DNA of 58,444 nt, taken from Caloramator sp. GTDB taxonomy: Bacteria > Bacillota > Clostridia > Clostridiales > Caloramatoraceae. The position numbers and the translations under genes were made by a program. Positions 42,737 to 51,124 of this stretch are shown in pieces; the stretch's first letter is position 1; the number at the start of each line of letters is the position of its first letter. The notes below the pieces were generated by a model. It had not been told where the DNA came from, ran no database searches, and saw only the letters and a list, made by a program, of their open reading frames with translations. The stretch spans positions 1 through 58,444 of the forward strand of contig JAOAEI010000004.1 of NCBI GenBank assembly GCA_026416875.1, given 5' to 3'.

Positions 42737-43574
42737 TTTGATCAAGGTATTCAGCAGCATTTAATGCAGCTATTTGTCCTTCTCCTATAGCCTTTGCAAC
42801 TTGATAGGGCTTTCCTGTTATATCTCCAGCTGCAAATAGTCCTTTTATGTTTGTTTCCATCCTTTTATCTACAAGAACGTGGGGGCCGTCAACCTCAAGT
42901 CCAGGAACAAGGCTTGTAAGGGGAAGGCTATCCTTTAATACGAAGAAACCATCTGCTTCTATTAAGCTATTTTTTAGGACTAGCTTTTCAGCCTTTAATG
43001 AGCCGTCAAATTTTAAAGGATTATCCTTTATTATTTCAACATTTTCTTTGAATTTGAATTCACCTTTAAACATAGGGACGAAATATACTTTTTGACAGAC
43101 TTCAGCAAGAAAATTAGCTTCTTCTACAGACTCATGATTATATCCAACTACTGCTACAACCTTTCCTTTATACAATGGGGCATCACATGTTGCACAATAG
43201 CTAACTCCGTTTCCAAGGAATGTGTCTTCGTTTTCTATGGATTTTTTAAAATCAACTCCTGTAGCAAGGATAACTGATTTTGCTTCATAAAAATCGTTTT
43301 CTGCTTGAATTGAAAAATAGTTGCCCATAGCATAAACTGCGATTACAGTTTTATTTATTATTGTAGCATTAGTTAACTTTAGATGTTCGTTAAGCCTTTC
43401 CATTAAATCCTTGCCTGATATTTTTGGTAAGCCAGGGTAATTAGGAATAGAGGGGCTAAGCAAAACTTTTTTGCTATCGCCCCCGAATATTACAACGCTT
43501 TTGTTTCTGGCAAAGGCATTAACAGCAGCTGAAATTCCAGCTGGACCTTTACCTATTATAGCAACATCAAACAT
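42729..43574 (-). CDS. Thioredoxin reductase-like flavoenzyme, probably NADPH-independent (FFTR/DTR type)
   Basis: A 281-residue FAD-linked disulfide reductase with GKGPAGISAAV (FAD site, residues 8-18), redox CATCD (Cys127, Cys130), and the FAD tail GLFAAGDITGKPYQVAKAIGEGQIAALNAAEYL. The region after CATCD that normally carries the NADPH GGGDSA motif reads VVGYNHESVEEANFL, and HRRxxxR is absent (FVPMFKGEF is there). That is the pattern of clostridial ferredoxin-dependent or deeply branching thioredoxin reductases. It reduces the thioredoxin whose gene overlaps it by one base. Confidence 0.85.
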   Translation of the reverse strand: MFDVAIIGKGPAGISAAVNAFARNKSVVIFGGDSKKVLLSPSIPNYPGLPKISGKDLMERLNEHLKLTNATIINKTVIAVYAMGNYFSIQAENDFYEAKSVILATGVDFKKSIENEDTFLGNGVSYCATCDAPLYKGKVVAVVGYNHESVEEANFLAEVCQKVYFVPMFKGEFKFKENVEIIKDNPLKFDGSLKAEKLVLKNSLIEADGFFVLKDSLPLTSLVPGLEVDGPHVLVDKRMETNIKGLFAAGDITGKPYQVAKAIGEGQIAALNAAEYLDQKK

Positions 43575-43897
43575 TATAGTCCTAATGCTCCTTTAATAGC
43601 GCTTTTGATTTGAGCTGCTGGTCTAAATCCTACTATTTTACCCAATGGCTTACCATCTTTAAAAAGAACAAGAGTAGGGATGCTTGAAATACCATAAAGT
43701 GAAGCAGTCATAGGATTTTCATCTAAGTTTAGCTTTGCAACTACAAGGTTATCCTTAAGATTTTCAGCCACTTCCTCAACAACTGGTGCAATCATTCTAC
43801 ATGGTCCACACCATTCAGCCCAAAAATCAACTAATACAGCTTTATCTGAGTTTAGAACCTTTTCATTGAAATCAGCATCTGTTACATGAATTACCAT
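43574..43897 (-). CDS. trxA: Thioredoxin
   Basis: A 107-residue complete thioredoxin: VLVDFWAEWCGPCRMIAPVVEEVA with active site Cys30-Gly-Pro-Cys33, SIPTLVLFKDG (cis-Pro) and a Gly-rich end. It is the first gene of a two-gene operon transcribed leftward; its stop shares one base with the start of the flavoenzyme. The promoter and a GC-rich operator lie at 43936-43992. Confidence 0.95.
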   Translation of the reverse strand: MVIHVTDADFNEKVLNSDKAVLVDFWAEWCGPCRMIAPVVEEVAENLKDNLVVAKLNLDENPMTASLYGISSIPTLVLFKDGKPLGKIVGFRPAAQIKSAIKGALGL

Positions 43898-43935
43898 AAT
43901 TTATTCCTCCTCTATATTAAGCTTTGTTCACTCAC

Positions 43936-43992
43936 TATACCCCAGGGGGGTGTCTACACTATTATAATATTACTATAATTTAATTTTGTCAA
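43936..43992 (-). promoter_or_regulatory. trxA promoter with CsoR/CstR-like operator
   Basis: On the minus strand: -35 TTGACA (43992-43987), 17-base spacer, -10 TATTAT (43969-43964), predicted start near 43957. Just after it (43955-43936) lies a C-run/G-run dyad, ATACCCC-A-GGGGGGT on the plus strand, resembling the ATACCCC..GGGGTAT operators of CsoR/CstR-family Cu+ or persulfide sensors. It stands out in this AT-rich sequence. Confidence 0.65.
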
Positions 43993-44014
43993 CATTATTT
44001 TTAAAATTTCAAAT

Positions 44015-44040
44015 AAAAAGGCACCAAAAGGTGCCTTTTT
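44015..44040 (-). terminator. Terminator after hpt
   Basis: AAAAAGGCACC / GGTGCCTTTTT stem with AAAA loop; directly beyond the hpt stop on the minus strand. Confidence 0.8.
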
Positions 44041-44566
44041 ATTCCCAATTGAATATATAAGGTTTGTTTCTATAATAATCGCCATAGTTTAAACCGTAGC
44101 CAACAACGAATACATCAGGAATTGTAAAACAGCAGTAGTCAGGAACAAGTTCAACCTTTCTTCTTTCTGGCTTGTCAAGTAAAACGCAGGATTTTACGCT
44201 TGCAGGATTTTTAGATTTGATGTATTCCATAACGAATTTCATTGTTATACCTGTATCTACGATATCATCAACTATTAGAACGTCGTAGCCTTCAACATTG
44301 TCTGCTATATCTTGAACTATCTTTACTTGACCACTGCTAATTTCTCCATGACCATAGCTTGATGTTGCCATAAACCCTATTTTAACAGGAACATCTATAT
44401 GCCTTACAAGGTCTGCAGTGAATATAAAACTACCTCTTAGTAGTGACAAAACATAAAGCTTTTTACCTTTATAGTCTTCGGAAATTTTCTTGCCAAGTTC
44501 AGCAACTTTTTGTGCAATTTCCTCCGAGCTTATTAGAATGTTTTCCTTTTTATTTATTAATTCCAT
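44039..44566 (-). CDS. hpt: Hypoxanthine phosphoribosyltransferase
   Basis: The start at 44566 (GGAGGG 6 bases before) gives 175 residues; a start at 44599 would add 11 residues without a better SD. Motifs: LSLLRGSFIFTADLVRHI, the PRPP loop VLIVDDIVDTGITM, SVKSCVLLDKPERRKVELVPDYCCFTIPDVFVVGYGLNY. It salvages hypoxanthine/guanine to IMP/GMP. Normal size for bacterial Hpt. Confidence 0.94.
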   Translation of the reverse strand: MELINKKENILISSEEIAQKVAELGKKISEDYKGKKLYVLSLLRGSFIFTADLVRHIDVPVKIGFMATSSYGHGEISSGQVKIVQDIADNVEGYDVLIVDDIVDTGITMKFVMEYIKSKNPASVKSCVLLDKPERRKVELVPDYCCFTIPDVFVVGYGLNYGDYYRNKPYIFNWE

Positions 44567-44688
44567 CCTATTCCCTCCATTAACGATGATTGTTATCATT
44601 TAATATAAGTTAAAGTTATTGTTTTGTCAAGGAGTCTAGGTTGTTTCTAATAATATATTAATGTATAATTATTTAGCGGGGTGATGAT

Positions 44689-46494
44689 ATGATAAGAGGG
44701 AATTTAGAAGGAGTAAAAAAGTCTTATATAAATGAATTAGAGGCTTTATATGAAATCGATGTAGATAAAAATTTAGTAATTTCTAAGGATATCCTAAATA
44801 TTTTATCAAGGATTTCTTGGGAACTTAAAAGGGAAATATCTATATATGTAAATAGACGAGGTAAAATAGTAGATATAGCAATTGGAGATAGCGAAACTGT
44901 AAATCTTGAGGAAATATTTGAAAAACGAAAAGAAGGAGGTCTATCTGGGATAAGGTGCATCCACACCCATCCATCAGGGCAGGGTGAACTTTCAGTGGTT
45001 GATATTACAGCCCTTGTTAGTTTACGATTTGATATGATGGTGGCCGTTGGAGTTAATGAAGGAAAACCTATAGATTTTTCGATAGGCCTTATAAGTGTTA
45101 TTGATGGAATGCTCTCTAAAAGGGCTGATGTATTAGGCCCCTATGAGGCAGGGATTGTGGAGTCGATTGATGCATTAAAACTCATTAGAGAGGTTGAGGA
45201 AAAATTAGAGGAAAGAGTATTTATTTTGGATGAAAACCAGAGGGAAAAGGTGATATTAGTTGCAGCTGGAAATGACGAGTTATATACGGTTGAGGAGTCT
45301 TTAGAGGAACTTAAAGAGCTTGTTGAAACCGCAGGGGCAGAGGTGGTTTATAAAATATATCAAAAAAAGAGCAAAATAGATCCTGCAACATATATAGGAA
45401 GTGGTAAGGCAAGGGAGATTAGCCTTTTAAGACAAAGCCTTATGGCCGATGCGGTTATTTTTGATGATCAGTTAAGCCCTGCACAGATAAGAAATCTTGA
45501 GGAAATTTTAGGCTGTAAAGTTATAGACAGAACTGCTTTAATCCTTGATATATTTGCCCAAAGAGCAAAGTCTAAAGAAGGAAAGCTTCAAGTTGAACTT
45601 GCACAGCTGAAATACAGACTGCCAAGATTAACAGGTTTTGGAGCTATGCTCTCAAGAACAGGCGGAGGAATCGGAACAAGGGGACCTGGCGAGAAAAAGC
45701 TTGAAATCGATAAAAGGCATATAATGAGAAGAATTAATGATTTGGAAAAGGAATTAGAGGCTGTAAGAAATACAAGGCAGGTTCAGAGGGAAAAGAGGCT
45801 TTCAAATGAAATGCCTGTAGTTTCAATAGTTGGTTATACTAATGCAGGAAAATCTACTTTGAGAAATAAGCTTTGTGAAATTGCGGGGGTTGATAAGGAA
45901 AAGGTTTTTGAAGCAAACATGCTTTTTGCAACACTTGATACCACCACAAGGCTTGTAAGCCTTCCAAATGGAAAAGATGTTTTGATTTCAGATACGGTTG
46001 GGTTTATAAGGAAGCTTCCACATGAACTTGTTGAGGCCTTTAAATCCACCCTTGAGGAGATAATTTACAGCGATCTTATCTTGCATGTAGTTGATGCTTC
46101 CAATAAAAATGCTGAAGCACAAATAAAGGTTGTGAATTCAGTTTTAGATGAAATAGGTGCAGGAGATAAAAAAAGCATCCTTGTTTTAAATAAGATCGAT
46201 ATTGCTGATACTGAAAGCATAGAGATTTTAAGAAGCAAATTTAAGGATGCTGTTGAAATATCAGCTTGTCTAGGAACTAATTTAGATGTTCTTCTAAGGG
46301 TTATTCAAGATAATGTTTATAAGGATATGATAAGGGCAAAACTTTTAATTCCATATGCCGATACTAAAGTTGTTTCTTATTTGCATCAAAATAACTGCAT
46401 TGAAAAGGAAGAGTATACAGAAGAGGGGATACTTGTATATATAAATACTACTAAAGATATATTTGGCAGGGTAAAGGAATATGAGGTAGAATAG
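44689..46494 (+). CDS. hflX: GTPase HflX with N-terminal JAMM/MPN-like domain
   Basis: A 601-residue protein, about 170 longer than usual HflX. From about residue 185 it is HflX: ILVAAG, TYIGSGKAREI, DRTALILDIFAQRAKSKEGKLQVELAQLKYRLPRL, GGGIGTRGPGEKKLE, Walker A GYTNAGKST, DTVGFI and NKID. It binds and splits stalled ribosomes. Residues 1-175 form an extra domain with His92-Thr-His94-x7-Ser102-x2-Asp105 (HTHPSGQGELSVVD), exactly the JAMM metalloprotease pattern HxHx7Sx2D, with Glu45 or Glu49 as a possible partner. Whether it is active is unknown. The SD is GGGGTGATG. Confidence 0.9.
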   Translation: MIRGNLEGVKKSYINELEALYEIDVDKNLVISKDILNILSRISWELKREISIYVNRRGKIVDIAIGDSETVNLEEIFEKRKEGGLSGIRCIHTHPSGQGELSVVDITALVSLRFDMMVAVGVNEGKPIDFSIGLISVIDGMLSKRADVLGPYEAGIVESIDALKLIREVEEKLEERVFILDENQREKVILVAAGNDELYTVEESLEELKELVETAGAEVVYKIYQKKSKIDPATYIGSGKAREISLLRQSLMADAVIFDDQLSPAQIRNLEEILGCKVIDRTALILDIFAQRAKSKEGKLQVELAQLKYRLPRLTGFGAMLSRTGGGIGTRGPGEKKLEIDKRHIMRRINDLEKELEAVRNTRQVQREKRLSNEMPVVSIVGYTNAGKSTLRNKLCEIAGVDKEKVFEANMLFATLDTTTRLVSLPNGKDVLISDTVGFIRKLPHELVEAFKSTLEEIIYSDLILHVVDASNKNAEAQIKVVNSVLDEIGAGDKKSILVLNKIDIADTESIEILRSKFKDAVEISACLGTNLDVLLRVIQDNVYKDMIRAKLLIPYADTKVVSYLHQNNCIEKEEYTEEGILVYINTTKDIFGRVKEYEVE

Positions 46495-46517
46495 GCACAG
46501 AAAATTCTGTGCCTATT
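46490..46517. terminator. Bidirectional terminator hflX / amine oxidase
   Basis: AATAGGCACAGAA / TTCTGTGCCTATT stem with AA in the centre, next to both convergent stops. Confidence 0.8.
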
Positions 46518-46522
46518 CCTAT

Positions 46523-48193
46523 TTATAGTTCTTTTATAAGTTTTGCTATATTGTTGGCAACTAGTGCCCCTGACTGAAGGGCACCCTGCATCCATCCGTG
46601 CTTAGTTGATACATGCTCACCTGCAAAATGAACCCTTCCGTTCATTTCTGGAGTTGTAGAATCATAAAGGAATAATTCTTTTTGATTTGGAAGCATAAAA
46701 CAAACTCCTCCCCATATAAAGGGAACTTCTGACCAAAGGATGGAAGTATAATCTATCAGATTATCGTCGATATATCCTTCTGGAAGTTTGTGTATCTTTT
46801 CTATACATTTTATTATTTCTTTAATTCTTAGATTTTCATATTCTCTCCCAAGCCTTACGGCATTTTGATTCCAATTGTAGGAGGCAAGTAGAGTTCCAGG
46901 TTCTTTATAGGATGTATTTTCCTTTAGGTTATATTTAAACAATTCACCTTTAACAGGAACTAAATGATCTGAAGGATAAACTGTTAATATTGTTATAAGA
47001 TCTGTTAATGTTGTTCCGCTTAAGGGATTATTTTTATCCTTTTCCCAAAACCTTTCCTTTAGATATAGGAAGGTTTTTTGACCTATTTCATAATTAAGTT
47101 CATTAATGGCCTGCATTTTTCTAACTGTAAACGGAGGATTAATTTTTATTCTTCTTAGGCTAGAAAAGGGAACAGCACAAATTACGAAATCGAAATCCAT
47201 ATAAAAATAGCTGTTGTCGTTTAGGTCTATAACTTCAAGGACTATTTTATGGCTGTCATATGGGGACTGGATTATTGAATTAACTAGATTTCCAAGTCTA
47301 AAATTAACCTTACCAGGACCTTTAGAATTTATAAGTTGGTTATAAAAGGCAAGGGGAAGATTTATTATTCCACCTTCAATGGTGTAGGTATATAAAAAGT
47401 CTAGCGTATAGTATTCTGCTAATATTTCAATAAGGCTTATATGGATGAGATCGCCCTCTAGGGGAGATATATTGCTAATTAAAGAAATAGCATTTTGGGA
47501 AAGGCCAGCATTTTCATATCCCTGCCTTAAGGAGATCCCTTGTATTTCCTTTATTTTTTTAGAATAATCTTTTTTAATTTCTAAAAGTTCTTTTCTTTCT
47601 TCCTTTGAAAGTTTATTGAAATATTTTTTATATAATCTTCCTATTAATTCATTTGAGGTTTGTTTTTTCTCCCTTTCGGGGAGATCAAATTGCGGGTATA
47701 TATTTTCCATTATGCTATGCTGATTATTAGCTGCATATGCATTTCTAATGTAATATAAAGAGGAAATGCTCCTGCTTATGAAGGGGATAGTTTTAAGCTT
47801 AAATTCATTTATATAGTGCCAGGTTGTTTCGTGGGAGGGTGGAATGCGCATAGGACCAAGTTCACCATATTGATTTTTGGACTTGTCAAAAAAATGGGTT
47901 TTAACTCTTCCTCCTATTTTATTTGAGGCTTCAAAAATAGTAATGTCGCATCCTATTTTGTTTAGTTCATAGGCAGCACAAAGCCCTGAAAGTCCTGCAC
48001 CTATAATTGCTATTTTAAATTTTTTACCCTGTTCTTTAGATGCTATTTTTTCAATGTCTTGTGGAGGTGAAAGAAGCTTTATTATTTCATCAAAATCCTC
48101 CTCGCGATTATCTGTTTTTAGGAAAAATCTTAAAATTTCATGCCTTTCAACATCAGTAGGACTTGAGATTTGGTATGGGATTTGAATTTTCAT
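46523..48193 (-). CDS. Flavin monoamine oxidase family protein
   Basis: A 556-residue protein transcribed leftward. An N-terminal extension of about 60 residues precedes IAIIGAGLSGLCAAYELNKIGCDITIFEASNKIGGRVKTHFF, the Rossmann FAD site with E and GGR motifs. Then come PMRIPPSHETTWHYI and a C-terminal GRVHFAGEHVSTKHGWMQGALQSGALVAN (FAD-binding tail of amine oxidases). The layout resembles L-amino-acid oxidase or tryptophan 2-monooxygenase relatives. In a probable anaerobe an O2-using oxidase is odd, so another acceptor is possible. Substrate is not evident. Confidence 0.85.
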   Translation of the reverse strand: MKIQIPYQISSPTDVERHEILRFFLKTDNREEDFDEIIKLLSPPQDIEKIASKEQGKKFKIAIIGAGLSGLCAAYELNKIGCDITIFEASNKIGGRVKTHFFDKSKNQYGELGPMRIPPSHETTWHYINEFKLKTIPFISRSISSLYYIRNAYAANNQHSIMENIYPQFDLPEREKKQTSNELIGRLYKKYFNKLSKEERKELLEIKKDYSKKIKEIQGISLRQGYENAGLSQNAISLISNISPLEGDLIHISLIEILAEYYTLDFLYTYTIEGGIINLPLAFYNQLINSKGPGKVNFRLGNLVNSIIQSPYDSHKIVLEVIDLNDNSYFYMDFDFVICAVPFSSLRRIKINPPFTVRKMQAINELNYEIGQKTFLYLKERFWEKDKNNPLSGTTLTDLITILTVYPSDHLVPVKGELFKYNLKENTSYKEPGTLLASYNWNQNAVRLGREYENLRIKEIIKCIEKIHKLPEGYIDDNLIDYTSILWSEVPFIWGGVCFMLPNQKELFLYDSTTPEMNGRVHFAGEHVSTKHGWMQGALQSGALVANNIAKLIKEL

Positions 48194-48300
48194 TATATCA
48201 CCAAAGGGATTTTTATTAATTTATATGAAGAAAAATATTATATTAATGATATAATTGATATTGAAATTTTAAAAAAAGTTGCTATAATAGTAAGTGATGA

Positions 48301-48376
48301 TGCCGAGTAGCCAAGTTGGTAAGGCACCTGACTCTGGATCAGGCAATCGTGGGTTCGAGTCCTACCTCGGCAGCCA
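48301..48376 (+). tRNA. tRNA-Gln (anticodon CTG)
   Basis: 76 bases with 7-bp acceptor stem TGCCGAG / CTCGGCA, D arm GCCAAGTTGGTAAGGC, anticodon stem CCTGA / TCAGG with loop CTCTGGA (anticodon CTG), T arm GTGGGTTCGAGTCCTAC, discriminator G and encoded CCA. It reads CAG. It stands alone and is followed by a terminator. Confidence 0.95.
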
Positions 48377-48378
48377 AT

Positions 48379-48410
48379 GGGGTGGTAAATAGCCACCCCT
48401 AATTTTTTTA
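48379..48410 (+). terminator. Terminator after tRNA-Gln
   Basis: GGGGTGG / CCACCCC stem with TAAATAG loop, then TAATTTTTTT. Confidence 0.8.
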
Positions 48411-48477
48411 TTTGTTTTAATTGAAAATTCTGAATATAGCGAATATAATTATATAAAAGCCTAAAAGGAGGGTTATA

Positions 48478-49773
48478 ATGAAAAAATTATTGATAGAAAA
48501 CGTAAAGATAATTACGATGGAAGGAGAAGACATCATTATTCCTAAAGGATATATTTATATTGAAGATAACAAGATAGTAAAGATTAAGGAAGGAGTTTAT
48601 GAAGGAGAAAGGGATGGCCTTGAGGTTATAGATGGAAATGGCTGTGTTGCACTTCCAGGATTTATAAACTGCCATACTCATGTGCCTATGACCCTCTTAA
48701 GGGGTTATGGCGAGGGGCTGCCACTAATGAGATGGCTCAATGAAAAAATATGGCCCTTTGAAGCAAGGTTAACTGAAGAAGATATATATAATGGAGCTCT
48801 TTTAGGAATTATAGAAATGATAAAAAGCGGAACTACATCATTTATAGATATGTATTTTAGGGAGGATGCAATAGCAAAGGCCTGCAAAATGGCAAACATT
48901 AGGGGATTTTTAGGAAGTCCAATAATTGGAGATATGTGGGAAAGGCAGATGGATGAGACGCTAAGATTGTTTGATGAATATAAAGAGGATGAATTAGTAA
49001 AAATATTTATTGCTCCTCACTCTCCATATACGTGTTCCTTTGAAACTTTAGAAAAAGTAGGAGAAATAGCAAGAAACTATAAATTACCTGTCCATATCCA
49101 TATTGCTGAAACTAAGGATGAGGTAAATATAATAAGGGAAAAGTATAGCAAAACTCCAGCAGAAGTTTGCAAAGATGCAGGACTTTATGATGAAAATAAA
49201 GTTATTGCAGCCCACTGCGTTCAATTAAATGATGATGATATCATGATGATTAAGGATTATGATTTTACAGTTGTATATAACCCACAAAGCAATATGAAGC
49301 TTGCCAGCGGTGCAGCACCTATTGTTAAGATGATGGAAAATGGAATTAATGTAGCTTTAGGAACCGACGGAGCATCCAGCAATAATAATCTTAATATGAT
49401 AGATGAAATGAAATCTGCATCACTTCTTCAAAAGCTTACATATAGCGATGCGACAGCATTAAGCGCCTATGATACTTTAAAGCTTGCAACGGTAAATGCA
49501 GCAAAGGCTGTGGGGATGGAGGATAAACTTGGAAAAATCAAGGAGGGTTATTTAGCAGATATAATTTTAATTGATTTTAACAAACCTCATCTAACCCCTC
49601 CAACGGATATTTATTCGAATATTGTTTATTCAGCTAATGGATCTGAAATAAAGACAGTAATAATTAACGGCAAAACTGTTTTAAAGGATTATAAGATTCT
49701 TTTTACAAATGAGGAGGAAGCGATTTTGAAGGCCAACCAATCCTTTATCAAGGTTATTGAAAGATTAAAGTAA
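48478..49773 (+). CDS. mtaD: S-adenosylhomocysteine / methylthioadenosine deaminase-like amidohydrolase
   Basis: A 431-residue amidohydrolase with metal-binding CHTHVPMTLLRG near residue 65, GTTSFIDMYF, HIHIAETKDE, AAHCVQL, a second metal/catalytic Asp in GTDGASSNNNLNMIDEM, and LGKIKEGYLADIILID near the end. The early GEGLPLMRWLNEKIWPFEARLTEED sequence is typical of MtaD/DadD enzymes, which deaminate SAH, MTA or 5'-deoxyadenosine. Fits methyl-cycle or purine salvage. The SD is AAAAGGAGGG. SsnA/ATZ-like deaminases are the alternative. Confidence 0.88.
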   Translation: MKKLLIENVKIITMEGEDIIIPKGYIYIEDNKIVKIKEGVYEGERDGLEVIDGNGCVALPGFINCHTHVPMTLLRGYGEGLPLMRWLNEKIWPFEARLTEEDIYNGALLGIIEMIKSGTTSFIDMYFREDAIAKACKMANIRGFLGSPIIGDMWERQMDETLRLFDEYKEDELVKIFIAPHSPYTCSFETLEKVGEIARNYKLPVHIHIAETKDEVNIIREKYSKTPAEVCKDAGLYDENKVIAAHCVQLNDDDIMMIKDYDFTVVYNPQSNMKLASGAAPIVKMMENGINVALGTDGASSNNNLNMIDEMKSASLLQKLTYSDATALSAYDTLKLATVNAAKAVGMEDKLGKIKEGYLADIILIDFNKPHLTPPTDIYSNIVYSANGSEIKTVIINGKTVLKDYKILFTNEEEAILKANQSFIKVIERLK

Positions 49774-50775
49774 GTTCTTTAAATAATAAAATGTTTTTGT
49801 AATGATTATACTAACGAAGACGGCAAAACCTGTAAAAATTAAGGGGAATCTACTGCTTAATTTTATAATACTATTATCAATTACTAAATCAGGTGCTAAA
49901 TTATCGTTGATTTGTATAAGGGAAGTTCCTTTCATAAAGGAATTTTTAGGAATGTTTAATAAATCGCAGATTGTTGGTGCTACATCAAGCTGAGATGCCC
50001 ATTCCTTTTGGATTAAATTTAGTTTTTCGATGTCATTATCAATAATTATAAGGGGAATTTCAATACACCCTTTATTATCATCACCATGGCCTCCTTCATC
50101 CCTATGGCCATGGTCTGATATTACAATTAAAGTATAATTTTTGTTTTTTATATGATTCCATAAATATTCAATGTTTTTATCAATGTTTTTGCAAGAATTT
50201 TTATATTCTTTCGATAAGGCACCGTGCCTATGACCAGCTTTATCCACCTCCATAGGATGAACTAATAATATGTCAGGATTAAAGTCACCTATAATATTTA
50301 TTGCCCTATTAAAAACTTTTGAATCACTGTTAAAGTAGGTATATCTGTAATTGAATGAATAAGGAAATAGCTCAAGAAGCCAGTAGTATCCTGATAGAGC
50401 TGTTTTGTAACCTGACCTTTTAGCAAGAAGAAAAACATCAGGAATTAAAGAAGGGATAGGATGAAAGTTCCTTGTTATCCCGTTTATGTTGGTTGGAGAA
50501 CCAGTAAAAATCCTTTCGTAGCCTGGTCTTGATAAAGTTGGAGGAAAACATTTTGAATTATAAAGGACACCCTTTTTACAATCTATCATATTTAATAAAA
50601 AGGGCATATAATCGATGGAATCTAGGCGAAGCCCATCTACAAGAATGATGCATATTTTTCTATTACTTTTATTAGAAACCATATTATTTAAAGATTTTAA
50701 CTGTGCTTTAATTAATAAATTATGCAACATAAAAAAAATTGTAATAAAAATAAAGATTTGGGTTAAAATTCTCAT
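49765..50775 (-). CDS. Membrane-anchored type I phosphodiesterase / alkaline phosphatase-like protein
   Basis: A start at 50775 (AGGTGATG before it) gives 336 residues; a longer frame from 50868 is less likely. An N-terminal membrane helix and a C-terminal helix (around 310-330) flank the enzyme domain: ILVDGLRLDSIDYMPFL, PPTLSRPGYERIFTG (nucleophile Thr/Ser), VHPMEVDKAGHRHG and ISDHGHRDEGGHGDD are the metal-binding motifs of the nucleotide pyrophosphatase/phosphodiesterase group. The domain probably faces outward and cleaves a phosphodiester such as a wall teichoic or lipid-linked headgroup, inferred. It overlaps the mtaD 3' end by nine bases, tail to tail. Confidence 0.8.
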   Translation of the reverse strand: MRILTQIFIFITIFFMLHNLLIKAQLKSLNNMVSNKSNRKICIILVDGLRLDSIDYMPFLLNMIDCKKGVLYNSKCFPPTLSRPGYERIFTGSPTNINGITRNFHPIPSLIPDVFLLAKRSGYKTALSGYYWLLELFPYSFNYRYTYFNSDSKVFNRAINIIGDFNPDILLVHPMEVDKAGHRHGALSKEYKNSCKNIDKNIEYLWNHIKNKNYTLIVISDHGHRDEGGHGDDNKGCIEIPLIIIDNDIEKLNLIQKEWASQLDVAPTICDLLNIPKNSFMKGTSLIQINDNLAPDLVIDNSIIKLSSRFPLIFTGFAVFVSIIITKTFYYLKNLL

Positions 50776-50818
50776 AGCATCACCTATAAATAGTTTGGGA
50801 AAAAAATAAATATTAATG

Positions 50819-50847
50819 TTGGAAAATATAAATAATTGGGTTATAAT
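50819..50847 (+). promoter_or_regulatory. Sigma-A-type promoter of rubredoxin gene
   Basis: -35 TTGGAA (50819-50824), 17-base spacer, -10 TATAAT (50842-50847), placed 33 bases before the rubredoxin ATG. Confidence 0.75.
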
Positions 50848-50880
50848 ATGGAAAAGGACTATTAACAAGGAGGTATTTTT

Positions 50881-51039
50881 ATGGACAAATATTTATGCCC
50901 AGCATGTGGTTATGTTTATGATCCAGCAAATGGCGATCCAGATAACGGAGTAGCTCCTGGAACAAGGTTTGAGGATATTCCAGAAGATTGGGTATGCCCT
51001 CTTTGTGGACTCCCAAAATCGGAATTTGAAAAGATGTAA
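50881..51039 (+). CDS. Rubredoxin
   Basis: A 52-residue protein, below common length cut-offs. It has two CPxCG knuckles, Cys6-x2-Cys9 ([10 protein letters not shown]) and Cys39-x2-Cys42 ([12 protein letters not shown]), the Fe(Cys)4 ligands, and the usual [18 protein letters not shown]. It carries one electron at low potential, in anaerobes usually to peroxide- and superoxide-reducing proteins. It is preceded by AAGGAGG and followed by a terminator; monocistronic. Confidence 0.97.
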   Translation: MDKYLCPACGYVYDPANGDPDNGVAPGTRFEDIPEDWVCPLCGLPKSEFEKM

Positions 51040-51075
51040 AATACACCCCCAAAAATCAAGGGGGTGTATTTTTTT
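51038..51075 (+). terminator. Terminator after rubredoxin
   Basis: AAATACACCCCC / GGGGGTGTATTT stem with a 9-base loop, followed by T's; it contains the stop codon end. Confidence 0.85.
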
Positions 51076-51124
51076 GTGGTGTAGGGGCAAATTATTGATA
51101 GAAAAATGAAAAGGGGTGTTTAAT

